Below are positions 1 through 10,440 of a DNA stretch of 47,943 nt, piece after piece. The stretch covers positions 64,001-111,943 of the forward strand of contig JAUCBJ010003212.1 in assembly GCA_032718475.1 (NCBI GenBank), given 5' to 3'. The stretch's first letter is position 1, and the number at the start of each line of letters is the position of its first letter. The position numbers were made by a program, and so were the translations under genes. The stretch is from Nemertoderma westbladi (taxonomy: Eukaryota; Xenacoelomorpha; Nemertodermatida; Nemertodermatidae). Under the pieces are notes generated by a model that was not told the origin of the DNA, did not search any database, and saw nothing but the letters and a program-made list of their open reading frames with translations.

Positions 1-1579
1 GGTGAGAAAGAGGTGTCTCAACTTGCAATTGCGAATACCTTAGATGAGGCTAATATAATACAGGCAAAAATTCGAAATTTAGGAGCGCATCAACACAATT
101 GTGATGTGCTACTGAGAGGAGAGGGTAAGCTAATGGTCGTTTATAGACCCACCCCTGGTCACAATTACTCTGAGAAAGATTATAGTCCATGTCCTACTTG
201 TTTAGGCTGGTACGTTAGGCGAGATTTATGGCGACACAGATGCCCAGTTGAAATCCAAAAGAAGAGTAGGCGTTTCGTATATGAAAGCGAGCTTTTAAAG
301 CCTACGAACATGGGTATATCTGGAAAAATTTCTGAAGTATTAGGGACTATGCGCCCAGATAATGTCTCAATTGTGGTGAAATCAGATCCTACTATAATGA
401 AAATGGCAAAAAGCCTGTGTCACAAGCACGGTCATAATAAAGAAAGAAACGCTTATATCCGTGATAAGCTTAGAGAGGTGGGGCGGTTGTTGGTTCAGTT
501 GCGCATATGTACAAACAAACCAAATGGTAAGTTGAGTGATTATTTGCGCCCAGAATGTTTAGATAACGTCATAGAAGCGACCCATCAAATTGCAGGCTTT
601 GATAGTGACACACTGTCTCTAAGTAACCCATCGCTCGCATTGAAGATTGGACATGCTGTGAAGAAATGCGCTACGTTATTAAAAGGTACCGCAATAGAAC
701 ATAATGATAGCCAACTTCTCAACATTACAGACAATTTCCTTCATCTTTGTGATTTACGCTGGTCTGACTTCGTATCAGCCCACGCACTCAGAACAATATA
801 TGATCGTAAACGCAACACAAGTGATAATTTACCAGTTACAAGCGATGTTGTGAAATTCTGCGAGTATCTGCAGCGTAACATTGACATCCATATAGGGAAC
901 TTAATTTCGGGTCATTCAAATTGTAAAGAACAATGGGGGGTCCTTAGTGAGATTGTGTTGTCTTATTTAATCATATTCAATCGGAGAAGGCAAGGAGAGG
1001 TCAGCAAAATGAAAGTTCAGGATTTCAATAAATCAATAGACTCGGGAACTGTAAATAATTCGATAGATACGAATGATTTAGAAGAATTAGAAGTTCAACT
1101 AATGAAAATATTTCATGTTGTGGAAATTGTAGGGAAGAGGGGTAGAAATGTTCCGGTTTTACTCACGGACAAGATTAAAGAAGCACTAACTCTCTTAATA
1201 AAATTAAGGAACATTGTTGGCGTTAACGAGATGAATCCGTATTTATTTCCAAGATCGAGTCAGGGAAGCCTCTGGCACATACGTGGATACGAAGCAATAA
1301 ATAAGCACGCCATCCTTGCTAAATTGCTAAATCCAGAAACTATGAAATCTACCGATCTTAGGAAGCATCTAGCCACGAGTGTATAGGTCTTGAATCTGAA
1401 TGAGAACGAGCTCGATATTTTAGCAAATTTTATGGGGCACGACATACGTGTACATCGAGAGTATTACAGGCTCCCCGATAAAGTCCTACGTGTCACACAG
1501 CTTTCCAAGGTTTTCTTAGCCATGGAACAGGGAAAGATAACAGAACACCGTGGCAAGAGCTTGGAGGAGATTACTTTAG
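1..1579 (+). pseudogene. Tyrosine recombinase (Crypton-like), exon 1, 5' end outside window
   Basis: The frame is open from base 1, so the gene starts upstream of the window. Residues here are counted from the GTG at 13, which is not a proven start. An N-terminal zinc-binding motif is visible (C60, C63, H75, C77). The C-terminal half has the catalytic layout of tyrosine recombinases: an Arg cluster followed by QGEVS at about 324-331, a Lys in a GKRGR turn near 375, box II LRKHLAT (R450, H452) with Thr in place of the usual first His, then MGHD and the REYYR nucleophile region. A TAG at 1384-1386 separates box II from the GHD/Tyr part. The frame continues unchanged after it, so this looks like a single nonsense change. 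A donor follows base 1579 (TTAG|GTAATG, phase 1). Such proteins are frequent in marine invertebrate genomes. No reverse transcriptase lies beside it, so DIRS is less likely. The assignment rests on motifs and was not searched. Confidence 0.72.
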
Positions 1580-2017
1580 GTAATGGAATTTTAATAATTA
1601 GATGAAACTGTTCGTTCCGTCTTGTTTCTTATATTTGTTGTGTTTTTAATAAACCCTAAATCATGTTCCTGATCTGCTTCGATTGTACCATCGCTTCTTA
1701 CTAAACTACTTGTAATTGTTTCTGACTATTGTCTTGTTTTACTGCTGTTTGTGATAATAATTGTTTTGTTCCGAATAATTAATTGTTTGTCCGAATAATT
1801 ACCGCATAATCTAATAATTGCACAATATTTCTTCCCGATTGCGTGTTATCATACAGTAATTGCTCTATTGTTATGTGGGTATTGACATCTGATGTCTCTA
1901 AATATTGCACTGCTCAAAAACTAAACGTGCTTCAATTTAAATATTATTGTTATCAGACTGCCTGTTTACACAATTCAACATGTTGATTCAACATTTTACC
2001 TTTTACCTTGGTTATAT

Positions 2018-2340
2018 TGAAAAATATCGAGGGATGAAAAATATCGAGAGTAAAAATAACGCGAGTAAAAATTTCGAGTGTGGAAAAATATCGAGAGTAA
2101 AAATATCGAGTGTGGAAAAATATCGAGAGTAAAAATATCGAGTGTTGAAAAATATCGAGAGTAAAAATATGGAGAGTAAAAATATCGAGTGTTGAAAAAT
2201 ATCGAGAGTAATAATATCGAGAGTAAAAATAACGCGAGTAAAATTCCGAGTGTTGAAAATATCGAGAGTAAAAATATCGAGTGTTGAAAAATATCGAGAG
2301 TAAAAATATCGAGTGTTGAAAAATATCGTATATAATATCG
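2018..2340. repeat. AATATCGAG tandem repeat, with inverted partner at 2429-2500
   Basis: Ten or more degenerate units of about 16-17 bp are built on AAAAATATCGAG, alternating GAGAGT and GAGTGTTG spacers so that the true period is about 32-33 bp. From about 2429 to 2500 the same units run on the opposite strand (CTCGATATTTTT), ending beside a shared ACCTTTTACCTT-like flank. The whole is a foldback of satellite units lying in intron 1 of the recombinase gene. The open frames on both strands here are a by-product of the repeat. Confidence 0.85.
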
Positions 2341-2546
2341 TAATATAACAAAAAAATTGCTCTACAACATTTATAAAAAATAGAAGTAGAAAATACTAGC
2401 TAGTATAAAAATTATAATGTGATATATTTACTCTCGATATTTTTCAACACTCGATATTTTTACTCTCGATATTTTTCAAGTCTCGATATTTTTCACCATT
2501 ACCTTTACCTTTTATACTTTATATTATAAACATTTTTTCATCATAG

Positions 2547-2729
2547 AACCATCCCGCGACAGCGATTCCGACAGCGATTCGGACAGCAGCAACGAAGGAG
2601 ACCAAGAGAATGAGAATTTATCTTCAGCGGTAAATGTGGATCGCGTTGTTCCTCGTCCACTACCACGGCAACATGGTAAAGACGAACATGGAAGTAAATC
2701 CTCAAAGATGAAAGTCGCCGTGAGAAATA
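2547..2729 (+). pseudogene. Tyrosine recombinase gene, exon 2 (acidic Ser/Asp linker)
   Basis: This 183 bp open segment sits between an acceptor (TTTTTTCATCATAG) and a donor (ATA|GTAAGTG). Its phase (2 + 60 codons + 1) fits both exon 1 and exon 3, so the three exons form one continuous frame apart from the TAG in exon 1. It encodes a repeated Ser-Asp stretch followed by a Glu/Asn-rich and then basic segment, which looks like a disordered linker. The intron before it holds an AATATCGAG tandem repeat. The intron after it holds an element with inverted ends. Confidence 0.6.
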
Positions 2730-2758
2730 GTAAGTGTAGGATAATAATTTACTTCACA

Positions 2759-3857
2759 AACTACCCAGTTAAAAATACAATGGCGTGGCATTTGGGTTAA
2801 AATTGCGTCTGGAGTAGCAATTGCGTACCCATGTTATTGCGTTTGATTACTGAGACGAATAGAGTATTACAGTATCCACAAATAGTGTAACAATTATTAG
2901 GTACAGCAATGGAGTAGGCATTCTAGGTGAAAACGAAAACCGCCACTAAGTGTTGAAACTTAACGCAAATCCCAGCATAGCAAATCAAATATCTCGTTTC
3001 GGATCATGAACAATGTCAATTATTAAATAAGGGAACGGAACATAATACAGTATATATGGTTTTTAAACAAAACAATAAACTAGAGCCAATAACGCATGTT
3101 ACAGTCTGACAGTGTTACTTTGCTGGTGTTTGCTTATGTTGCTTTTGTCCAGGTGGTTGTGCGACTAATCTTTAATAAGTCATCATTCCCGATCTAACCA
3201 GATGTAGGTCGGGTTATAAAGTAGTGCAGCTGCCACATGTTGGACAGCCACTCTCATCAATGTTTGTCTGTTAGTTTAATATATTCCAACCTAGAATTAC
3301 CAACCTAGGGGTTTATATATAATGGGCTATGACACCACCCCCACCTGAATTAAATTACACATGACAGATTACTTTAAACTAACTAGTGTGATTTTCTGGG
3401 GACTTTCGACGCAATAAGAATCCAGCCTTTTCCAGGGGAAATTCGACGCAAATAACAGCTGATTATTCCAAAAAATAAAACTGTACTGAAAACTATTTTA
3501 TTGACATTAGTTTAGTATAGTATACTGTAGGCTGGTATAAGGTGTAGGTAGGCTGCTGTAGGGTCTATATGTTGGGATAGTCTGCAATTGGTTTGTGTAA
3601 AAGATTAATCCCGAAATGTCTGTGTCTGGTCTAGTTAATATATTTTTGCTTTTTTTTCGCTGTTTATACGCTATTCTGAACCTATAGGAATCTTTGCATA
3701 TTTTAAAAATACCGCAAACCTACACAATAAATACGGTGTAAATACAATTAAGGGAAACGCTATTTCCACCACTTTGCAAGGGCGGACATTACAACCGCGC
3801 TTTAATGTCGTTTAATAATGGCGTTAATAATAGAGCAGCATTTTTAACTGGGTAGTT
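2759..3857. mobile_element. Non-coding element with 18 bp terminal inverted repeats, in recombinase intron 2
   Basis: AACTACCCAGTTAAAAAT at 2759-2776 is the exact reverse complement of 3840-3857. The ~1.1 kb between them has no credible coding frame, as in a MITE or decayed DNA transposon. If the ends are instead taken as CCCAG...CTGGG (2764-3852), a TA dinucleotide flanks each side, as in Tc1/mariner-like insertions. The longer inverted repeat makes this boundary ambiguous. Position 3405-3520 inside it carries the dispersed GACGCAAATAAC repeat also seen near 12835. Confidence 0.55.
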
Positions 3858-4155
3858 GAATACATTATTACGCTACGAAGTTGTTACAGTATAGAGTTTA
3901 TTTAATTGTATTTTATTGATATAAATTATTTTCATTGCTATCCTTTTAAACTGTTAATTTAAATTGTTAAGCTAAGAAATTAAATTCAACTTTTAAACTT
4001 ATATTTAAACATTTTCGATGTTAACTCTCGATATACTATACGTATAGAACGTATAGAACGTATAGAACTGTACGTATACATCTTTAGAAACATGATACAG
4101 TGATCTACATAGAATAATTAATTAACAAGAAAAACAAATGCTTATATATTTTTAG

Positions 4156-4365
4156 AAAAATCAGTTCAAAATAAGACATGGTCAGATGATGAGAGATGGG
4201 CCATTAAAAGGGCAATTAGGGGATTTCCACTCGCCCTGCAACTGCCGGGCAAAGAAGATTATAGAAAAGTGGATCTTCAAATATCGTGCTCTAGGGGACC
4301 GCAACTGGCGAAATGTAAATAATTTTATACGAAACAACAGATCGAAACTACTCAAACATCCTTAA
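4156..4365 (+). pseudogene. Tyrosine recombinase gene, exon 3 (C-terminal SANT/Myb-like segment, frameshifted)
   Basis: The acceptor TATATTTTTAG precedes 4156. The phase-1 join from exon 2 reads a helix-rich segment beginning KTWSDDERWAI and reaching LPGK. After that the matching frame moves by one base, within about 4248-4265. The +1 frame then reads GDRNWRNVNNFIRNN and stops at TAA 4363-4365. The pattern W..DE...I ... LPGK ... R.W..V..FI.N is what I recall from C-terminal segments of this recombinase family. That, and the SANT/Myb-like comparison, are family-based inferences. The frameshift is a second disabling lesion. An alternative donor (AAAT|GTAAAT) inside the exon would be phase-compatible with the exon at 5081. 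Confidence 0.5.
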
Positions 4366-4947
4366 CTGGAGGATTAGGAATTACTATCTGAATTAATCTA
4401 ATTCTGTTATAAATGTATCTCTATAGTAAGGTTAAGGAACTATGATTTTGTTGTGTCGGTCGGTAATATCATATTCATATCATACCAGTAGAGTGTCAGG
4501 TATATATTGGAGTGAATTAAACGGAATAAGTGATTTTAATGCCTGGGGCTGGTAAACTAACTTCCTTACAATAATTTGTCTGTAGACATCAGTCAATATT
4601 ATTAATTTGTGTTATGTCCTCTATTTGCGCAATTAAGCTGGTGACGTCATGGAATTTGGAAAAATGATACATACACGTCGGTTACCGGCACTATGGGGAC
4701 ACAGGAATTGGTACGCAACTTACTATTGGTTCGGGGACACATACAGAAGACACACTCACACCCTGTACACTTATTTTTAACAAATCATGGACAAATGAAG
4801 ATACCATTGAATTAATGATATATTTATGTTAATTAGTGTTCTAATTAGGTTTTTTAGTCTTTTCAAATCGGGGTCGTCCCCAGTCTGCACGATGTCCCCG
4901 TTTTGTGGGTGAAAATTATGGGATGTGTCCCCAGTTTACACCATTTG

Positions 4948-4949
<2 letters not shown>
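4366..4949. other. No gene seen
   Basis: AT-rich sequence between the recombinase stop and a (CA)n tract. No coding frame, hairpin or repeat that I could support. Confidence 0.5.

Positions 4950-4988
<39 letters not shown>
4950..4988. repeat. (CA)n microsatellite
   Basis: Uninterrupted CA dinucleotide run of about 19 copies. Confidence 0.97.
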
Positions 4989-4992
<4 letters not shown>

Positions 4993-5080
4993 ACTTTTGA
5001 AAAACGGCCATAGTATAATTATAACAGTTCGCTGATGGCTCGCATTTTTGACTCACCCCACAATAAATTAATAATTGCAG

Positions 5081-6134
5081 AAAAGACGTGTATTTACAAC
5101 CTCGTGTTTCGTGAAGGTGGGGCCTTCGCGCAGCAATAGGCTAGGTGAGCTTTAGCATGTATCATTAGTGTACCGACTGATGAGGAACTATATAAATGTG
5201 TAGTAGCATACATACCTGTGTTAATTTTTGATAGGCTATATCTGTATCTGGTTGCGTTCCATTTCATCAAAGATTAACTGACTTATTAGTGTCAAAAATT
5301 ACCAACTACAACGACGACCGCATACTGTCCACTAATGTCCGACATGCTAAGACTCACCTCCCAACATTCAGTTATAAATACAGTGTAGGATAAGATACCA
5401 AACGTAAAAAATTATCATGATAATTGTTTTATTCATTTCACTGGTTCATAGGTGCGCTGCTGAAAGATGGACGTTTTACGGAAACGGCTGCCGATGGGGC
5501 CATTTCAGTATTTTTCCGACAGGCCCCTAATAGATACGGAGGCGTTAACTAGTAAGTCAATTTTCTGTATCACTTCTACTTCTGAAATTTTATTATAATA
5601 ATTTATTAATTTAACATTATATGTGGCGGTTGCTGTAGAAAGGTCACATAATATTTCTAGATCAAAATTTTACCCCCTTTTCAGCTGCCAGATTTTCAGA
5701 AACGTAACTTCACTTCTTAAAATGTTATGTCGGTCTGTCCGACTGTCTGTTTGTCCATCTTTTCTACTTTAGGTTGTAGAACATAACAAAAGCACACTAA
5801 TTTGCTAATAGTTTTACCTTGGGGGTTTTCCGGGTCGGTGATTTCATTTCCGATGTCAGTTTTCATGTTTGACGGAATCTAGTATGTCTTTCTGTCTACA
5901 CTCATGTAATTCGGGACAAATCTCGATCTCTTATTGTATAAAAATTTACAGACACCGGTATTTTATAATATTTATTTATTCTATTGCAGTTTATCTGGAA
6001 GAAAACAAGAAAAGAAAACAAGAAAAGCAGAGGAGAAGGGCAAGGACATTGGAGTTGAGGAAGAGAGGTTATCAATGCCTCCTATGGCTGCCGTGGAAAT
6101 CGATGATGGTGTGGAGGGAGACGAGGAAGAGTAG
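5081..6134 (+). CDS. Unrecognised spliced gene, 3' three exons (5081-5144, 5452-5551, 5990-6134)
   Basis: Three open segments have consensus splice sites and matching phases. The acceptor TAATTGCAG precedes 5081, and the donor CTAG|GTGAGC follows 5144 (phase 1). The acceptor TTCATAG precedes 5452, and the donor AACTA|GTAAGT follows 5551 (phase 2). The acceptor CTATTGCAG precedes 5990, and TAG at 6132-6134 ends the frame. The joined product runs from KRRVFTTSCF through FTETAADGAISVFFRQ and NRYGGVNYLSG into a Lys/Glu-rich stretch and an acidic end (DDGVEGDEEE). Earlier exons should exist, since the first visible exon begins at phase 0. I do not recognise the family. It lies 0.7 kb after the recombinase on the same strand and could be an alternative 3' end of that gene or a host gene. 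No disabling lesion is visible. Confidence 0.5.
5728..5880 (+). repeat. Dispersed repeat, related copy inverted at about 28845-29000
   Basis: The stretch ends GATTTCATTTCCGATGTCAG then TTTCATGTTTGACGG, and starts with a (GTCTGTC)-type run. The reverse complement of about 28845-29000, in the hAT transposase intron, has the same order and near-identical 3' block. Both copies sit in introns. Confidence 0.6.
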
Positions 6135-6479
6135 AAGAGAGAAGACGAGGATTGAGTACTTCATACTCAATGTGCCTTTCTTATAGCCAAATTATATTAT
6201 ACTGTAGCTCGCAGCTCGCACTGTAATCTTATGTACAGAAGTACACTAGCAGGCCTACTATATACAGTAAGTAAAGACTTGAAGTAAATACACAGTAAAA
6301 ACACTTTAACATTAGGCCTACTTAATTCAGCATTCGTTTGATTATTACTTACTTGATTACTATATTACAATTTTGGTTAATTGATATTAAAAGATAGAAT
6401 ATGTGCTTTCAAATGTAAAAATACTAAGTTTGGATTATACTGTACCATCAACAACGACATTTTTTTACGAATAACCTTC

Positions 6480-6745
6480 AGTTTAGTTAGGTTTAAGAAA
6501 TTTTTTAAAGTTGGAACTGCGGCCAAACCAACGATAATTCAAAAGTATGCAACGTTGAAAAATAACATTCATACTGCAGCAAAACCAACGATAATTCAAC
6601 AGTATGCAACGTTAAAAAATAACTCTCATTTGTCATTGTTTATAGTTAGGTTTAAAGTATTTTTTAACGTTGGAACTGCGGCCAAACCAACGATAATTCA
6701 ACAGTATGCAACGTTGAATACTAACGTTCATTTGTTAGAAAATGA
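6480..6745. repeat. Short tandem-like repeat with CAACGTTG palindromes
   Basis: The core AAACCAACGATAATTCAA followed by AGTATGCAACGTT occurs three times (about 6526, 6584 and 6684). The first and third copies share the upstream GTTAGGTTTAA...GTTGGAACTGCGGCC block. Frames here are repeat-derived. Confidence 0.8.
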
Positions 6746-8322
6746 GTGTTGAATAACGTTACATGAACGTTAAATTGTTTGCAGGGTGTACTTCCTAATT
6801 ATTTCACTTTGTCTAGTCAAAAATTTAACTGTAACCTGCCTGGGTTATTGAATCTATTGAATATTGGGTCTTGGTGGGATAAATATTTCTCCATTTGACG
6901 CAACTCCGCCGCGGCCGCTATGAGGGAGGTGAATACCGCGGCCGCTCCTAAAGCCGCAGGCCATCGCTAACTATATAGGTTAACTTGGGATTCTGGGGGA
7001 CTTTTCGATGAAGGAACTGACCAAATTTTTTTATTTTCTCACCAGGGGAGCGGCTCGGAATTCTAAGATATTAGCAACTCTAACATTATTAAATCTAACC
7101 CTTCGACGGACACGGCGGACAAAAAACCGTCATTTTTTCGACAATTTTAAAATTTTTTTGAAAGGCGCTCTACAGTGGCTCGAAAAAACCCTAGGTTATT
7201 GCTTAGCCGACGCCGGGATACGATAGAAGGGATTAATTAGTGAATTCGTTTTTTTTTTCAAAAAAGATTACCACGCCTTTTTTCCGAAAATGTCCGTCAA
7301 AGTTGAAAAAACGGACAAAATGACTTTGCGGGATCCGCTATAACTCGGCTAATATTAATCGTACGGGGACGAAAGTAACGCGGTTGGAAAGGGGAAGAGT
7401 GGTACTACCTTCGTATCGAATGGGGGTAAGATATTTATTAAAATTTCGGGTGGAAAAAGGGGCTGTAAATTTGTACGTTTTTGTCCGTCTTTTTTGGAAA
7501 ACTTATTTCCGAAATGTTTAATTCGACAACGCGGGTAGGAATCCACTAATTCTTTTATGAAACTCGTAGAAGACCATTGGGGCTACGTTCCTATCGAATG
7601 GGGGTACAAAAAATATGTCGGCAATAGGGGCCAAAAAGGGCCAGAATTTGTAAAGTAGTTTTTATCGAATAATTTTTTATTTTTAACTTTAGTTGGTTAA
7701 GGTACATTCTATACAGTCAATATCCATACGGGGAATTCAAATATGCTATCGGTTTTGCTCCAAGGATGATATTAAAAAAATGAGGGCCAAAATTATAATT
7801 TCGCGCTTCAAACTTGCTTCGCGGGAAATCGTCTAGCTCGAAAACTACTTAACTTACGGGAGATTTGTTTACACAGACTTATAGTGCGTTAAATTATCTA
7901 TCTAACAGCGTTAATCACAGCGCCGGAGGTATTATAAAACTGGAGCGGCAGGCGATCGTGTGAAATATAATATTTATAAAAAGGGACGAAAAATTTTTTT
8001 TTTAACAAATCGCTATTCCATTATAATTTAGCGTATTGCGCCAAAAGTACCTGTAAAAAGTATCAAATTAACTCCGCTATCTTTTATCTTAACATATATA
8101 ATTAAAATTACGAATTTTAAGGGTCGAAAAATATCGCGTTATTTTGGCCCTTGTTTTTAATTTTTTTGGGGCCAAAAATAACCCCTTCTCAAAAGATTAA
8201 GAAAAAAATTACGGCAAAGAATATACCAATTTTATTGAATTTGGACCACCAGAAGCGAAGTTAGAGCGATTTTAGTGAAAAAATAAAAATAATTTTTTTT
8301 GCAAAAAAATTAAGAATGGTCA
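6746..8322. other. Unassigned AT-rich repeat-like tract
   Basis: No coding frame is supportable. Homopolymer A/T blocks alternate with recurring short phrases: ATCGAATGGGGGTA at about 7417 and 7594, and GGCC-AAAA-type motifs throughout. This resembles old satellite or transposon sequence. A GC-rich island with two NotI sites lies at 6906-6945. Confidence 0.4.
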
Positions 8323-8395
8323 GGTCAATATTGAGTTTCGAACCCACGAACTTAGGTTTCATTAACGTGATTGATAACCACTAGACTATGTGACC
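8323..8395 (-). pseudogene. tRNA-like sequence, degenerate (tRNA-Val-like)
   Basis: On the minus strand these 73 bases have tRNA layout. The acceptor stem GGTCA/TGACC pairs at five positions, an A box TAGTCTAGTGG starts at residue 8, and a B box GGGTTCGAAAC lies at 52-62 with a T stem of about four pairs. The D-arm block AGTGGTTATCA and TTCGAAA loop resemble eukaryotic tRNA-Val. The anticodon stem keeps only about 3 of 5 pairs, and position 33 is A instead of U, so it is unlikely to act as a tRNA. It may be a decayed tRNA gene or the head of a tRNA-derived SINE. Confidence 0.6.
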
Positions 8396-8626
8396 AAGAG
8401 AATACGAAATTTTCGAGTGACTATTTTTAAACATAAATAACTTCGGTTCTACAGGGCCGTTTAATCTGAAACTTTTTTCATTGGATAGAGAATAGATTGT
8501 AGTGTGTGAAATAGGATACAACTTGGGAAAAGACGCATGTGCAGTTAGTGCAAAATGCACTTAAATAGTGAACATTTTTTCGATATTTCAAACACTATTA
8601 TTTCCAGTTCTATTCATCGTAGAATG

Positions 8627-9903
8627 TTATTTTTTGGATTAAAATGTAGTTTGGAATGATTTCTAACTATAATCGTAACATTTGTTTAACTTTTTATGTC
8701 TATAAAGTGACTTAAAATGTCCATGAATATGGTCCAAAATCGCAAATCCAGATTTATTAAATTGGATTTTTGACACTTTTAGCGACTGACACTTGATCAT
8801 ACACCGTAGATCGGTAGAGGATAAACATAAGTTTGTTAAATAAGAGCCACCATTACGATCTGCTGAAGTGCACTTGTACAAATAAGTGTGCAAAAGTGCA
8901 AATTTTTTAATAAGGTCAAATTATATAGTATTGGGTTATTTTCTTTGCAGATACTTTATTTTCATATTAATATGTTGTTTGAACCTTACTGAGCGCATTA
9001 GGGGATATGCGTACAAATAACCGGCCCTTATGAGGCTTCGATTGGGTAAATTAATAAAACATAAGGTTGTATAGTATAATATTCTAAAAACCAGTGTGAT
9101 ATTAAATGCACTTTAAATAATAAATAGAAATCAAATAACAATTGGACCACACAATTAAAAACTCGCACAATTTTGTACAGTACTTATTATATCGCTTCAA
9201 ATTAATTCAACAGTGGATATTTGGGGGAAGGGGGAAGTTACAGTGTGTATTCGGGGGAAGTTTGGTGAACTGCATTTATGCAGTGAATCCAAACTTCCCC
9301 CTTTGATATATCATATACTTAAGACATGCTAGGGTGACGGGGAAATATTTGTTACTGTCACACTTTGCTTCCATTTATCCTATCCTTTATTATTACCCCT
9401 GTCAGATAAGAGATAATAAATCAGTAAAAACTAAACTAAACTGTCTTTCATGCAAACAAATTTCTAACTAAAGACGGGTGAATGACCATGACCATGGAAA
9501 TAATTTTAAATATAATTGTATATCAACTATTTGGGGAGGCTTCCAAGTTAAACCCGAAAACAATTATTTTGTTACATAGTAAATAACGTTGTATGTTCTT
9601 CTTCCTCTCATAATAAAATATAAATGAAATATCTCAGATCGCTATGCCCTGTAACATTTCACAACCAAAATATTTAAGTGTGAAAAGTGTAGGCCTACCA
9701 CACTCCGCCCAAACAACCGCAAACGCATAGCCAACAAATTTAACAAAAGGTTACATACATGTTGGGTTCATGACGAGATGAGTGAAAATTGATCGCGTAA
9801 TATAAAGTAAAAAATTAAGAGACGGGCTGGCTCTCCTCCACTTTCTTACCCAATGGAAATGTTGTTGTAATAATCTAATATTGGGGCGGCTTTCTCTCGG
9901 TTA
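8627..9903 (+). repeat. Arm 1 of a >1.2 kb inverted repeat (partner 46718-47943)
   Basis: This segment matches the reverse complement of 46718-47943 along its full length with scattered substitutions. The main difference is about 50 bp present here (about 8983-9033) and absent in the other arm, with TGA at both break points. The inner edge is sharp: TTTCTCTCGG is shared and then the sequences diverge. The outer edge cannot be set because arm 2 reaches the window end. No protein is recognisable. Confidence 0.9.
9253..9301. repeat. Hairpin inside inverted-repeat arm 1
   Basis: GGGGGAAGTTTGG pairs with CCAAACTTCCCCC. After a short internal loop, ACTGCAT pairs with ATGCAGT around a two-base loop. 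The same hairpin is in arm 2 at 47315-47363. Confidence 0.8.
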
Positions 9904-10440
9904 GAATAACGTGCCACTGTAAGCTGCTCCTTTCCCTAAATTGATAATTTAGCATTGCAATTCTACCTATTCGGACTATCTCATTTAGACCTTCATATAC
10001 TACGGTAGTATCTGGTGCCATCCTGGCATCTGGGTTGTTACCATGATAATTATAGTGAGTAAAAACGTTCTGGTAACACCACTGGGGGATCGAAAATCGT
10101 ATTGCTTTTGTATATAAAATCATGATCCGGTATAGAATTTGTCACTTTTAGGAAAATCAATGATTCCTGTTGGGCATGAGTCGGTTTATTGCTGACAACA
10201 ATATTACCTACCCGAATCAGTTAAAACATTTATTATAGGGGTCTAGATCCATGCAAGGTGTAATGCTACTGTACATCTGCCGGTCTAATATGGACAGGAT
10301 ATTTATGAGCGAAAATGAGAGCACGCTTAGGTATATAAAAATAATTGGTTTAAAGAACTTAAGATGGATTCCGAATCTATGAAGGCTAGTTGATAAAATT
10401 GTGCCCCTTAAAATTCCAATCCCCATGACTTTTAGCGAGA
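9904..10440. other. No gene seen
   Basis: It opens with a copy of the dispersed motif TTAGAATAACGTGCCACTG / CTGCTCCTTTCC. The rest is AT-rich with no supportable coding frame. Confidence 0.45.

Noticed and set aside
1953-2351. 132-residue minus-strand frame rich in YSRYF
   Set aside because: Arises from AATATCGAG satellite units inside an intron.
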